Below are positions 33,777-42,230 of a DNA stretch of 64,000 nt, piece by piece (position 1 is the stretch's first letter; every line of letters starts with the position of its first letter). The notes below the pieces were generated by a model. That model made no database searches. It saw nothing but the letters and a program-made list of their open reading frames with translations, and was not told the DNA's origin. A program made the position numbers and the translations under genes. The stretch covers positions 1 to 64,000 of the forward strand of contig NZ_JAHHIT010000037.1 of assembly GCF_024539675.1 (NCBI RefSeq), written 5' to 3'. This DNA comes from Streptomyces hilarionis. GTDB taxonomy: Bacteria > Actinomycetota > Actinomycetes > Streptomycetales > Streptomycetaceae.

Positions 33777-33854
33777 TCAGGCCGCGGCGCGACAGGAGGC
33801 GCTGGAGACGCGCGCGAGGTCGACATGGCGTCGCCGCGTGAGGTCCAGTCGCAT
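33777..33854 (-). CDS. Putative sulfur-responsive leader peptide (25 aa)
   Basis: A 25-residue peptide, beginning MRLDLTRRRHVDL and ending SSASCRAAA, the pattern of actinobacterial leader peptides that NCBI marks as putative leader peptide and that precede sulfur genes. A single Cys codon near the end with three Ser codons before it allows cysteine-level sensing by ribosome stalling. The second ATG (33854) has AAGGA seven bases upstream; an ATG two codons earlier does not. A TTGACT-18-CACGAT promoter (33892-33897 and 33868-33873) fits a TSS at about 33862. It lies upstream of the FMN reductase gene. Confidence 0.75.
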   Translation of the reverse strand: MRLDLTRRRHVDLARVSSASCRAAA

Positions 33855-33867
33855 CGTCATGTCCTTG

Positions 33868-33897
33868 ATCGTGGCAGCCGCCTGCGACGGCAGTCAA
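33868..33897 (-). promoter_or_regulatory. Housekeeping-type promoter of the leader peptide / FMN reductase unit
   Basis: On the minus strand TTGACT (33892-33897) and CACGAT (33868-33873) are 18 bases apart. Transcription would begin about seven bases beyond, immediately before the AAGGA ribosome site of the leader peptide, giving a short leader. Confidence 0.6.
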
Positions 33898-33948
33898 GAC
33901 GAACCCGACGGGTCTCGCATCGCGGACCAGGCGGTCCGGTGCAACGGG

Positions 33949-33987
33949 AGCCGGGCCCGCCCGCACACCCGTCGGGCGGGCCCGGCT
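33949..33987 (-). terminator. Strong hairpin downstream of the 55-aa hypothetical gene
   Basis: AGCCGGGCCCGCCCG (33949-33963) and CGGGCGGGCCCGGCT (33973-33987) make 15 perfect pairs with a nine-base loop, 18 bases after the end of the 55-residue gene. It separates that gene from the leader-peptide promoter. Confidence 0.75.
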
Positions 33988-34005
33988 TCTCCCGGGGAGG
34001 GGGCG

Positions 34006-34173
34006 TCAGTCCTCGTCGCCCAGGGGGACCACGACGAGGAAGGCATCCGACTTCAGGTCCATGACCACGGTCGCGGGCTCCCCCTCGGCTCGCCGCCGTG
34101 CCGCGTACTCCTCCGCCGGCCACGACCCTCGCGGGGATCCTGCGGGGAAACGCTCCAAGACCTTCGCGCTCAT
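34006..34173 (-). CDS. Small hypothetical protein
   Basis: A 55-residue protein, MSAKVLERFPAG at the start, EEYAARRRAEGEPATVVMDL in the middle and a hydrophobic acidic end DAFLVVVPLGDED. The ATG at 34173 lies 11 bases after GGGAGG, and a longer reading frame to 34251 lacks a start with a ribosome site. It could be a ribbon-like or toxin-antitoxin-size protein; I know of no function. It has a good downstream terminator, supporting a real gene. Confidence 0.6.
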   Translation of the reverse strand: MSAKVLERFPAGSPRGSWPAEEYAARRRAEGEPATVVMDLKSDAFLVVVPLGDED

Positions 34174-34247
34174 AGCGGCAGACACCTCCCGATGCGAAAC
34201 GGACAACTCCTGCGCACTCCGGCTTCCCGGGATCGGCGCGAACATGT

Positions 34248-36377
34248 TCACCCGTGAGCCGACGGGGCGTCACCCGTCCTCTCCCGGTCGCGCCCGAGGC
34301 GTCCGGGCCACCAGGCGCGGGCGCCGATGTCGCGCACCAGCGCGGGCACCAGCAGCGAGCGCACCACGAGGGTGTCGAGCAGGACGCCGAAGGCGACGAT
34401 GAAGGCGATCTGGGCGAGGAAGGCGAGCGGGATCACCCCGAGCGCGGCGAACGTGGCGGCGAGCACCACGCCCGCCGAGGTGATCACGCCGCCCGTGGTG
34501 ACCAGCCCCCGCAGCACGCCCTCGCGGACGCCGTGCCGCAGGGACTCCTCGCGCACCCGGGACATGAGGAAGATGTTGTAGTCCACGCCCAGCGCCACCA
34601 GGAACACGAAGCCGTACAGCGGCACGGACGGGTCGGTGCCGCCGAAGCCGAACACGTGCCGGAACACCAGGGCGGAGACGCCCAGCGTGGCGAGGAAGTT
34701 CAGCGCCACCGTGGCCACCAGCAGCGCCGGCATCAGCAGCGAGCGCAGCAGGGCCGTCAGGATGAGGAAGATGATGGCGAGGACGACGGGGACGATGAGG
34801 GTGCGGTCGCGTTCGGCGGTGCGCAGGGTGTCGTAGCGCTGGGCCGTGTAGCCGCCGACGAGGGCGTCCGCGCCGGGGACCGCGTGCAGGGAGGCGCGCA
34901 GCCGTGCCACGGTGCGCAGGGCCGCGTCGCCGTCCGCGGCGGAGGTGAGGGTGACGTCGGCCCGCACCCGCCCGTCGACCACCAGCGGTTCGTCGCCGGG
35001 CCGGCCGGAGGCGGTGGCGCCGACGGCCGAGGCGACGCCCTCGGTCTTCCGGGCGGCGGCGAGGACCTCGTCCAGCCGGTCGGCGTCCGCGACCACCACG
35101 GTGGGGTTTCCGGAGCCGCCGGGAAAGTGCCGGCCCAGGGTCTGCTGCGCGGCGACGGAGGGCGCGTCGTTCACGAAGGTCTCGTCGAGGGGCACGCCGC
35201 GGGAGGCCAGCGTCGGGGCGAAGGCGGCCCCGGCGAGCAGGACGGCGAGCGTCACGGCCCACACCCGGCGCGGCGCGCGGTCGACGAGGCCCGCGACGCG
35301 CCGCCAGACGCCGCGGCCCGCGCCCGGCGCCGTGGTGCGGGCGGGCCAGTAGGCGGCCTTGCCGAGCAGGACGAGGACGGCGGGCAGGAAGGTCAGCGTG
35401 CTGAGCACGGCGCAGCCGATGCCGATCGCGCCGACCGGTCCGAGCGCGCGGTTGTTGGTGAGGTCGCTGAGCAGCAGGGCGAGCAGTCCGAGGGCGACGG
35501 TCGCCGCGCTGGCCACCACGGCGCCCCAGGACTGGCGCAGCGCGGCCGTCATGGCGGCGAACCGGTCCTCGCGCGTGGCGAGTTCCTCTCGGAAGCGGGC
35601 GGTGAGCAGCAGGGCGTAGTCGGTGGCCGCGCCGATCACGAGGATGGAGAGGATGCCCTGCACCTGGCCGTCGACGCGCACCACGTCGTGGTCGGCGAGC
35701 GCGTACACGACGGCGCAGGCGAGGCCGAGGGCGAAGACCGCGCCGAGGATGATCACCAGCGGGAGCAGCACGCTGCGGTACACGAGCAGCAGGATGACGA
35801 GGACGGTGGCCAGCGCGACGGCGAGCAGCAGTCCGTCGATGCCGGCGAAGGCGTCGGACAGGTCGGCCTGGGTCGCGGCCGGTCCGGCCAGCCGGACCGT
35901 GGTGCCGGGGACGCGCTCGGCGGCGGCGCGGATCCGGTCGAGGGTGGGGGCGAGGTCGTCCCCGAGGTCGGGGCGCAGGGGCACCACGCCCTCGATGGCC
36001 CGGCCGTCCTCGGACAGCAGCGCGGGCGACACCGCGCCGGAGGCGCCCCGGTCGTGGGCGAGCCCGGCCAGGGCCCGGTCGGCGTCCGCCAGCCGGTCCT
36101 CGATCGCGCTCCCGCCGGCCGCCGTCGCACCGGACCCGGCCTCACCGCCCGCCGTCCACAGGACGACGGCCGGCAGCGTCTCCTTCTGCCGGAAGGCGCG
36201 TTGCGCGGTGACGACCTCGGTCGACTCGGCGCTGCGCGGCAGGAAGGCGGCCTGGTCGTTGGTGGCGACCTCGCCCAGTCGCCCCGCGTAGGGGCCGAGG
36301 ACGCCGCCGACGCCCAGCCACACGGCGACGAGGAGGACCGGGACGAGCCAGCGGGCGCGTCGGGGGGTGGCAGACAT
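34248..36377 (-). CDS. MMPL family transporter (RND-type)
   Basis: A 709-residue RND-like membrane transporter. Two halves each with one leading and five clustered transmembrane segments: TM1 at residues 10-30, cluster near 160-340, TM7 near 375-395 and a second cluster near 510-690. ILVIGAATDYALLLTARFREEL in the first half and FLVALGVDYNIFLMSRVREE in the second are the MMPL TM4/TM10 motifs with the proton-relay Asp. Members export lipids, pigments or drugs. The start at 36377 avoids a long noncoding extension. A MarR gene transcribed in the same direction upstream is its likely regulator. Confidence 0.9.
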   Translation of the reverse strand: MSATPRRARWLVPVLLVAVWLGVGGVLGPYAGRLGEVATNDQAAFLPRSAESTEVVTAQRAFRQKETLPAVVLWTAGGEAGSGATAAGGSAIEDRLADADRALAGLAHDRGASGAVSPALLSEDGRAIEGVVPLRPDLGDDLAPTLDRIRAAAERVPGTTVRLAGPAATQADLSDAFAGIDGLLLAVALATVLVILLLVYRSVLLPLVIILGAVFALGLACAVVYALADHDVVRVDGQVQGILSILVIGAATDYALLLTARFREELATREDRFAAMTAALRQSWGAVVASAATVALGLLALLLSDLTNNRALGPVGAIGIGCAVLSTLTFLPAVLVLLGKAAYWPARTTAPGAGRGVWRRVAGLVDRAPRRVWAVTLAVLLAGAAFAPTLASRGVPLDETFVNDAPSVAAQQTLGRHFPGGSGNPTVVVADADRLDEVLAAARKTEGVASAVGATASGRPGDEPLVVDGRVRADVTLTSAADGDAALRTVARLRASLHAVPGADALVGGYTAQRYDTLRTAERDRTLIVPVVLAIIFLILTALLRSLLMPALLVATVALNFLATLGVSALVFRHVFGFGGTDPSVPLYGFVFLVALGVDYNIFLMSRVREESLRHGVREGVLRGLVTTGGVITSAGVVLAATFAALGVIPLAFLAQIAFIVAFGVLLDTLVVRSLLVPALVRDIGARAWWPGRLGRDRERTGDAPSAHG

Positions 36378-36452
36378 CGTTCTCGAGCTCCGGGAGGAAG
36401 GCGGGGCAGGGCAGGGAAAGCTCGACGACTGTGATGCTCGACGAAAAACAAT

Positions 36453-36465
36453 CTCAATCATTGAG
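36453..36465. promoter_or_regulatory. MarR-type palindrome upstream of the MMPL gene
   Basis: CTCAATCATTGAG is a perfect 6+1+6 palindrome at 36453-36465 in an AT-rich block (36430-36490), 76 bases upstream of the MMPL start. Half-sites of the CAATNATTG type are typical for MarR-family binding. The adjacent MarR gene ends 210 bases away. Confidence 0.55.
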
Positions 36466-36674
36466 CAAGTCATCTGTCGAGTGATCCTAGACGTCGCCTG
36501 TCCTTCTGCCCTCGGCCGGTCCCCGGATGCACCCTCCACGCTCCGGTCCCGAAGAGATCCCCGGGCGGGCCGGACCCCGGCCGCCCCTCGCCGTCGGTCC
36601 CCCTCCCCCGCCCCGCTGCCGGGTACGCGACCGGGTCCGGGTCCGGATCCGACTCGGCTCCGGGAGGGGTCCGC

Positions 36675-37181
36675 TCAGCGCCCGGGCGCGGGAATCCCGG
36701 ACAGTTCCTCGCCCATCGCGCCGAGGAAGCGCAGCACGACCGACAGCTCCTCCTCGGTGAAACGGGCGCGGGCGGCGCTGGTCGCCTGGGCCAGCGGGCG
36801 GAAGTAGTCGCGGGCGGCCGACCGGGCGTCGTCCGCGTAGTGCAGGTGGACCACCCTGCGGTCCGCGCTCTCCCGGACCCGGCGGATGTGCCCCGCGCGC
36901 TCCAGCCGGTCGACGCACGCGGTGACCGCGCCGGAGGTGAGCCCGAGGTGCTCGCGCAGCCGCCCCGGGGTCATCGGCCCGTCCGCGTCCAGGATGGCGG
37001 CGAGCGCCTGGACGTCCGTCGGGTGCAGCCCCTGGTCGCCCGCGAACCCGTGCACCAGGCGGTTGATCTCGCCGTTCATCCGCCGCAGCCGGACGGCGAA
37101 GGCATGCAGGTCGGTCGGCGCGCCGGAGGCCTCGGACCGCTCTTCCGGCACCCGCTCCGCACGCTCGTCAGCTGTGGCCAC
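36675..37181 (-). CDS. MarR family transcriptional regulator
   Basis: A 168-residue winged-helix regulator. The HTH and wing are LTSGAVTACVDRLERAGHIR and RVRESADRRVVHLHYADDAR at about residues 80-118, with MTPGRLREHLG before it. It has a short disordered N-terminus. The GTG at 37181 lies six bases after TACGCT (37188-37193), with no ribosome site, suggesting a leaderless start. It is upstream of the MMPL gene on the same strand with a 297-base gap, so the gap palindrome is its likely target; the SDR gene starts divergently 161 bases away. Confidence 0.9.
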   Translation of the reverse strand: MATADERAERVPEERSEASGAPTDLHAFAVRLRRMNGEINRLVHGFAGDQGLHPTDVQALAAILDADGPMTPGRLREHLGLTSGAVTACVDRLERAGHIRRVRESADRRVVHLHYADDARSAARDYFRPLAQATSAARARFTEEELSVVLRFLGAMGEELSGIPAPGR

Positions 37182-37341
37182 GAGGTCAGCGTAGTCGCCG
37201 CGCGCGATCACTCGTTCGTGCGCACAACCCCGGGGTGCATCCGCGCGCCGTCCCGGAGTGGAAGCGATGTGCAAAGGGACCGTCCGCCGGACGTCGCGGG
37301 ACGGTCCCCAGGGGGCCGACCGAACGAAGGACGGAGGACCC

Positions 37342-38865
37342 ATGACCTCAGCGGGCCGCGACGACGGATCGCTCTGCCTGGTGACCGGCGCCACGGGATA
37401 CGTCGGCGGCCGGCTCGTGCCCGAGCTGCTGGCCGCGGGGCACCGGGTGCGCTGTCTGGCCCGCGCGCCCGAGCGCCTGCGCGACCACCCCTGGGCCGGC
37501 GACGTCGAGGCGGTGCGCGGCGACGTCACGGACGCCGCGTCGGTAGCGTCGGCCCTGGAGGGCGTCGAGGTCGCCTACTACCTGGTCCACGCGCTCGCCA
37601 CGGGCGACGACTTCGAGGAGACCGACCGGCGCGCCGCCCGGATCTTCGGGGAGCAGTGCCGGGCCGCGGGCGTGCGCCGCATCGTCTACCTCGGCGGGCT
37701 CACCCCGGCCGACGTGCCCGAACGGGAGCTGTCGCCGCACCTGCGCTCACGTGCCGAGGTGGGCCGGATCCTGCTGGACTCGGGCGTCCCGGCCGCCGTG
37801 CTGCGGGCCGCTGTGGTGATCGGCTCCGGGTCCGTCTCCTTCGAGATGCTGCGCTATCTGACCGAACGGCTGCCGGTGATGGTCACCCCGAGCTGGGTGC
37901 GCACCCGGATCCAGCCCGTGGCCGTGCGCGACGTGCTGCGCGCCCTGGTCGGCTGTGCCCGGCTCCCGGAGGACGTCAACCGCACCTTCGACATCGGCGG
38001 CCCGGACGTCCTGACGTACCGCGAGATGATGCTCCGCTACGCGGAGATCGCCGAGCTTCCGCGCCGGCTGATCGTGTCCCTGCCGATGCTCACCCCCGGC
38101 CTGTCGAGCCACTGGGTCGGTCTTGTCACCCCCGTGCCCGCCTCGATCGCCCGGCCGCTGACCGAGTCGCTGCGGCACGAGGTGGTGTGCCACGAGCACG
38201 ACATCGCCCGCCATGTGCCGGACCCGCCGGGCCATCCCCTCGGGTTCGACGAGGCGGTCCGGCTCGCCCTGCGCAAGGTGCGCGGGGCGCAGGTGGCCAC
38301 CCGCTGGTCCTCGGCCTCCGTCCCGGGCGCCCCGAGCGACCCGCTGCCCACCGACCCCGGCTGGGCCGGCGGCAGCCTCTACACCGACGTCCGCGACCTC
38401 GCCGTCGACGCGCCGCCCGCGTCGCTGTGGCGGGTGATCGAGGGCATCGGCGGCGACAACGGCTGGTACTCCTTCCCGCTCGCCTGGGCCGTGCGCGGCC
38501 GGCTCGACCGGCTGGCCGGCGGGGTGGGACTGCGCCGCGGCCGCCGGGACGCGGCCCGGCTGCGGGTGGGCGACTCGCTGGACTTCTGGCGGGTCGAGGA
38601 GATCGAACCCGGACGCCTGCTGCGGCTGCGGGCCGAGATGCGGCTGCCGGGCCTGGCCTGGCTGGAAATGCGGGCCGAGCCGGAGGCGGGCGGCCGGGCC
38701 CGCTTCCACCAGCGCGCGGTGTTCCACCCCCACGGCCTGCTGGGCCACGCCTACTGGTGGAGTGTGGCGCCCTTCCACGCGCTCGTGTTCGGCGGCATGG
38801 CCCGCAACATCGCGCAGGCGGCGGTGGCGGACGCCGCGGCCCGGGCCCGGGAACCGGCCCGCTGA
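37342..38865 (+). CDS. NAD(P)-binding SDR-like protein fused to a DUF2867 domain
   Basis: A 507-residue two-domain protein. Residues about 10-320 are an atypical short-chain dehydrogenase fold: LVTGATGYVGGRLVPELLAA at residues 13-32, then VRGDVTDAASVASALEGVEV and AYYLVHALATGDDFEETDRR, and RSRAEVGRILLDSGVPAAVL. Residues about 345-500 are DUF2867: LWRVIEGIGGDNGWYSFPLA, LDFWRVEEIEPGRLLRLRAE and HQRAVFHPHGLLGHAYWWSV. Function unknown, possibly quinone or lipid related. The ATG follows GGAGGA. It precedes the photolyase gene by 102 bases on the same strand; light regulation is possible. Confidence 0.87.
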   Translation: MTSAGRDDGSLCLVTGATGYVGGRLVPELLAAGHRVRCLARAPERLRDHPWAGDVEAVRGDVTDAASVASALEGVEVAYYLVHALATGDDFEETDRRAARIFGEQCRAAGVRRIVYLGGLTPADVPERELSPHLRSRAEVGRILLDSGVPAAVLRAAVVIGSGSVSFEMLRYLTERLPVMVTPSWVRTRIQPVAVRDVLRALVGCARLPEDVNRTFDIGGPDVLTYREMMLRYAEIAELPRRLIVSLPMLTPGLSSHWVGLVTPVPASIARPLTESLRHEVVCHEHDIARHVPDPPGHPLGFDEAVRLALRKVRGAQVATRWSSASVPGAPSDPLPTDPGWAGGSLYTDVRDLAVDAPPASLWRVIEGIGGDNGWYSFPLAWAVRGRLDRLAGGVGLRRGRRDAARLRVGDSLDFWRVEEIEPGRLLRLRAEMRLPGLAWLEMRAEPEAGGRARFHQRAVFHPHGLLGHAYWWSVAPFHALVFGGMARNIAQAAVADAAARAREPAR

Positions 38866-38967
38866 CGGCCGCGGCGGGGAGCGGGCGGGCCGGGCCCCGG
38901 CCGCATCCGCCGGGCCCCGCCGACCGGAAGCGATGCACGCAACGATCCCCTCCCCCGGAGCCGCTTC

Positions 38968-40341
38968 ATGAACGTCTCGCTGGTCCTGTTCACCGCCGAC
39001 CTGCGCCTGCACGACCACCCGCCGCTGCGCGCGGCCCTCGACGGCGCCCGGCAGGTGGTCCCGCTGTTCGTGCGCGACCGGGCCGTCGACCGGGCCGGTT
39101 TCGCCGCCCCGAACCGAGTGGCGTTCCTCGCCGACTGTCTGCGCGACCTCGACGCGGGACTGCGCGAACGCGGCGGCCGGCTCGTCGTGCGCTCGGGCGA
39201 ACTGGTGGAGCAGGTGTGCCGGGTGGCGGCCGAGGCGGAGGCGGACGAGGTCCATCTGGCGGCGGACGTGAGCGCCCACGCGCGGCGGCGCGAGGAGGAC
39301 CTGCGGCGGGCCCTGGAGGCCGAGGGCGTGCGGCTGCACGTCCACGACGAGGTGACGACCGCCGTGAGTCCGGGCGAGCTCGCCCCGGCCTCCTCGGACC
39401 ACTTCGCCGTGTTCACCCCGTACTTCGGGCACTGGTCGCGGGCACGGCTGCGCGAGCCGCTCGACGCGCCCCGCAGCGTGCCCGTCCCGGAGGGGGTCGG
39501 CTCCGAGGAACTGCCGGACCGCAAGGACCTGGCGGGGCTCTCGCCGGGGCTGGCGACGGGCGGCGAGCAGGAGGGCCGCCGGCGGTTCGCCTCGTGGCTG
39601 CGGTCGGGCGTCGGCGGCTACGAGGACGGCCACGACGACCTGGCGGGCGACGTCACCTCCCGGCTGTCGCCCCATCTGCACTTCGGCACCCTGTCCGCGG
39701 GGGAGCTCGTCCACCGCACGCGTGAGGTGGGCGGCCCGGGCGCCGAGGCGTTCGTCCGGCAGCTCGCCTGGCGCGACTTCCACCGCCAGGTGCTCGCGGC
39801 GCGACCGGGGGTCGCGTCCGCCGACTACCGCACCAAGCACGACCGCTGGCGCTCGGAGCGCACGGCCCGCGCCGACGTCGAGGCGTGGCGGGAGGGCCGC
39901 ACCGGCTATCCGCTGGTCGACGCGGCGATGCGGCAGCTGCGCCACGAGGGGTGGATGCACAACCGCGGCCGGCTGCTGACCGCCAGCTTCCTCGCCAAGA
40001 CGCTGTACGTCGACTGGCGCGTCGGCGCCCGGCACTTCCTGGACCTGCTCGTCGACGGGGACGTGGCCAACAACCAGCTCAACTGGCAGTGGGTGGCGGG
40101 CACGGGCACCGATTCGCGGCCCAACCGGGTCCTCAACCCCGTCACCCAGGCGAAGCGGTTCGACCCCGACGGGGCGTACGTGCGGCGCTGGCTGCCGGAA
40201 CTGGCGGACCTGACGGCGCCCGCGGTGCACGAGCCGTGGAAGCTGACCGGCACGGACCGCGCGGCGCTCGACTACCCGGACCCGGTCGTGACGCTCTCCG
40301 AGGGCCTGGCCCGGTTCAAGCGGGCCAGGGAACGTCCCTGA
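38968..40341 (+). CDS. phr: Deoxyribodipyrimidine photo-lyase
   Basis: A 457-residue FAD photolyase that splits UV-induced cyclobutane pyrimidine dimers using blue light. The N-terminal Rossmann-like antenna domain begins NVSLVLFTADLRLHDHPPLR, and the FAD-binding C-terminal domain has SRLSPHLHFGTLSAGELVHR, RQLAWRDFHRQVLA, GYPLVDAAMRQLRHEGWMHN and DVANNQLNWQWVAGTGTD. The DNA and Trp-triad regions are recognisable. It follows the SDR/DUF2867 gene; a B12-type light-sensing regulator lies 2 kb further on, suggesting a light-stress group. Confidence 0.95.
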   Translation: MNVSLVLFTADLRLHDHPPLRAALDGARQVVPLFVRDRAVDRAGFAAPNRVAFLADCLRDLDAGLRERGGRLVVRSGELVEQVCRVAAEAEADEVHLAADVSAHARRREEDLRRALEAEGVRLHVHDEVTTAVSPGELAPASSDHFAVFTPYFGHWSRARLREPLDAPRSVPVPEGVGSEELPDRKDLAGLSPGLATGGEQEGRRRFASWLRSGVGGYEDGHDDLAGDVTSRLSPHLHFGTLSAGELVHRTREVGGPGAEAFVRQLAWRDFHRQVLAARPGVASADYRTKHDRWRSERTARADVEAWREGRTGYPLVDAAMRQLRHEGWMHNRGRLLTASFLAKTLYVDWRVGARHFLDLLVDGDVANNQLNWQWVAGTGTDSRPNRVLNPVTQAKRFDPDGAYVRRWLPELADLTAPAVHEPWKLTGTDRAALDYPDPVVTLSEGLARFKRARERP

Positions 40342-40348
40342 GCGTCCC

Positions 40349-41278
40349 TCACCACCGCGGGGCCGCGTCCAGCAGCACCTCGCGCACCGCGACCACGTCC
40401 CGGTTCGCCGCGGCGCCGGGCCGCTGGACCAGGTACGCCGTGTTGATCGGCGGGTCCGGCGGCTCGTGCAGCGGGACGAGGGAGCCGCGGGCCAGTTCGG
40501 CGAGGCAGAGGTAGCGGGGCAGCACCGTGACGCCCGCCCCGGCGACGGTCGCGGCCAGCACCCCGCGCAGATCGGGCACGGTCACCGCCGCCGAGCCCGA
40601 CAGACGCCGGCCGAAGACGTGCCGCCAGTAGCGGCGGGCGATGGGCAGGTCCTCGGCGTACGTGATCAGGGGGACGCCGGCCAGGGCGGCCGGGCCCTCG
40701 GCGGCCAGCGGCCCCCGGAGCCGCTCGGCCCACTCCGGGGCGGCGACGAGGACGAACTCCTCGTCGGTCAGCGGGACCGCGTCCAGGGTGCGGCCGCGGG
40801 GGCGGGTGGTGGCGACGACCAGGTCGTGCCGTCCCGCGCGCAGCTCCTCCAGCAACGCGTCGGTCAGGCCCGTCGCGACGCGCAGCCGCACACCCTGGGC
40901 CACCAGCGGCGCGAGGGCGGGGAGCGCACGCGTGCAGAGCAGTTCGGCCGGTCCGGCCAGGTGCACCGGGTCGGCCGGCCCGGCCCGGCCCGCAGCAGGG
41001 TCCGGGTCGGCCACCACCGCCAGCTCGTCGAGCGGCGCGGACACGCGGGCCGCCAGCTCGTCGGCGACGGCGGTGGGCGAGACGCCGCGCGGGAGCCGCT
41101 CGAACAGCTCGCGTCCGGTCTGCCGCTCCAGCGCCCGCATCTGCGTCGTCACGGTCGGCTGGGACAGCCGCAGCAACTGCGCCGCGCCGGTGAACGAGCC
41201 GGAGCGGTACACGGCGAGGAAGGTGCGCAGCAGGTTCAGGTCCAGGGGGCCGGCGGTACGGCTGTCGGGGTGTTCCAC
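40349..41278 (-). CDS. LysR family transcriptional regulator
   Basis: A 309-residue regulator. The HTH lies at about residues 12-70 (LDLNLLRTFLAVYRSGSFTG, LLRLSQPTVTTQMRALERQT) and the effector domain follows from about 100 with a short linker. It starts at GTG 41278. The 3' end overlaps nothing; it is seven bases after the convergent photolyase stop. The divergent DJ-1/PfpI gene 157 bases away is its most likely target, with a dyad CATAGGATC ... GATCCCTATG in the gap. Confidence 0.9.
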   Translation of the reverse strand: MEHPDSRTAGPLDLNLLRTFLAVYRSGSFTGAAQLLRLSQPTVTTQMRALERQTGRELFERLPRGVSPTAVADELAARVSAPLDELAVVADPDPAAGRAGPADPVHLAGPAELLCTRALPALAPLVAQGVRLRVATGLTDALLEELRAGRHDLVVATTRPRGRTLDAVPLTDEEFVLVAAPEWAERLRGPLAAEGPAALAGVPLITYAEDLPIARRYWRHVFGRRLSGSAAVTVPDLRGVLAATVAGAGVTVLPRYLCLAELARGSLVPLHEPPDPPINTAYLVQRPGAAANRDVVAVREVLLDAAPRW

Positions 41279-41301
41279 CGCGCCAGTATTCCTCCGCCGC
41301 C

Positions 41302-41349
41302 CATAGGATCTTCGATGGCGGGCATCCACTTCCTCATTGGATCCCTATG
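41302..41349. promoter_or_regulatory. LysR-type dyad in the lysR-DJ-1 gap
   Basis: CATAGGATC (41302-41310) and GATCCCTATG (41340-41349) form an inverted repeat with one bulged base. ATTGGATCCCTAT at 41336-41348 is an internal T-N11-A type unit. It lies between the divergent LysR and DJ-1/PfpI genes; TAGGTT just after it could be the -10 of the DJ-1 gene. Confidence 0.5.
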
Positions 41350-41435
41350 CGGCGAGCGCCTAGGTTCGCTCACGCACCCATGCGTCGGCGGTCCGCGGAG
41401 CGGAGCGTCGGCGCCGACCCCCTCGGAGATCACTC

Positions 41436-42131
41436 ATGTCCAAGATTCTTTTCGTGCTGACCGGCGCCGACCACTGGACGCTCGCCGACGGCACGCAGCA
41501 CCCCACGGGCTTCTGGGCGGAGGAGGCCGTCGCCCCCTACGAGGCGTTCCGGGCGGCGGGCCACGAGGTCGTCGTCGCCACGCCGGGCGGCGTCGTGCCG
41601 ACCGTGGACAAGGGCAGCCTGGCCGCGGAGGTCAACGGCGGGCAGGAGGGCGCCGACCGGATCGCCTCCGTCCTCGCCGGCATGACGGAGCTTCAGCGGC
41701 CGCTGCGGCTGGAGGACGTCGACCTCGGCGACTACGCCGCCGTCTTCTACCCGGGCGGCCACGGCCCGATGGAGGACCTGGCCGTCGACGCCGTGTCCGG
41801 TCGCCTCCTGGTCGACGCCCTGGCCTCGGGCAGGCCCCTGGGCGTCGTCTGCCACGGCCCCGCGGCCCTGCTCGCCGCGGTCGCCGAGGACGGCGTCAAC
41901 GCCTTCGCCGGCTACCGGATCGCCGCGTTCACCAACGCCGAGGAGCACCAGGCCGGCCTGGGCGACAAGGCGAAGTGGCTGCTCCAGGACCGGCTCACCG
42001 AGGCGGGCGTCGACGTGCGGGTCGGCGAGCCCTGGGCGCCGCACGTGGTGGTCGACCGCAACCTCGTCACCGGCCAGAACCCCGCCTCCTCGGCCCCGCT
42101 CGCGGACGAACTGCTGAAGAAGCTGCGCTGA
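41436..42131 (+). CDS. DJ-1/PfpI family protein (class I glutamine amidotransferase fold)
   Basis: A 231-residue protein. VFYPGGHGPMEDLAVDA (about residues 104-120) and GVVCHGPAALLAAVAEDGVN (about 136-155, nucleophile Cys and His) are the family core, with TPTVDKGSLAAEV-like strand earlier. Members are glyoxalase III, deglycase or chaperone (Hsp31) enzymes; the Hsp31-like TGFWAEEAVAPYEAFRAAGH near residue 24 agrees. Divergent from the LysR gene, so it is probably induced under a stress that the LysR senses. Confidence 0.88.
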   Translation: MSKILFVLTGADHWTLADGTQHPTGFWAEEAVAPYEAFRAAGHEVVVATPGGVVPTVDKGSLAAEVNGGQEGADRIASVLAGMTELQRPLRLEDVDLGDYAAVFYPGGHGPMEDLAVDAVSGRLLVDALASGRPLGVVCHGPAALLAAVAEDGVNAFAGYRIAAFTNAEEHQAGLGDKAKWLLQDRLTEAGVDVRVGEPWAPHVVVDRNLVTGQNPASSAPLADELLKKLR

Positions 42132-42230
42132 ACCGACGCGCCCGCGGCCCCCGGCCCGGCGGTCAGCGCGCGCCGGCCGCCCGCCGGCCCGGACACGGGC
42201 CCCGGCGGGCCGCTCGCGCGCCCGCGTGCC

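Noticed and set aside
34006..34251. 81-codon version of the small hypothetical gene starting at 34251
   Set aside because: The extra 26 codons lack a ribosome site and overlap the stop of the MMPL gene; the ATG at 34173 with GGGAGG is preferred.
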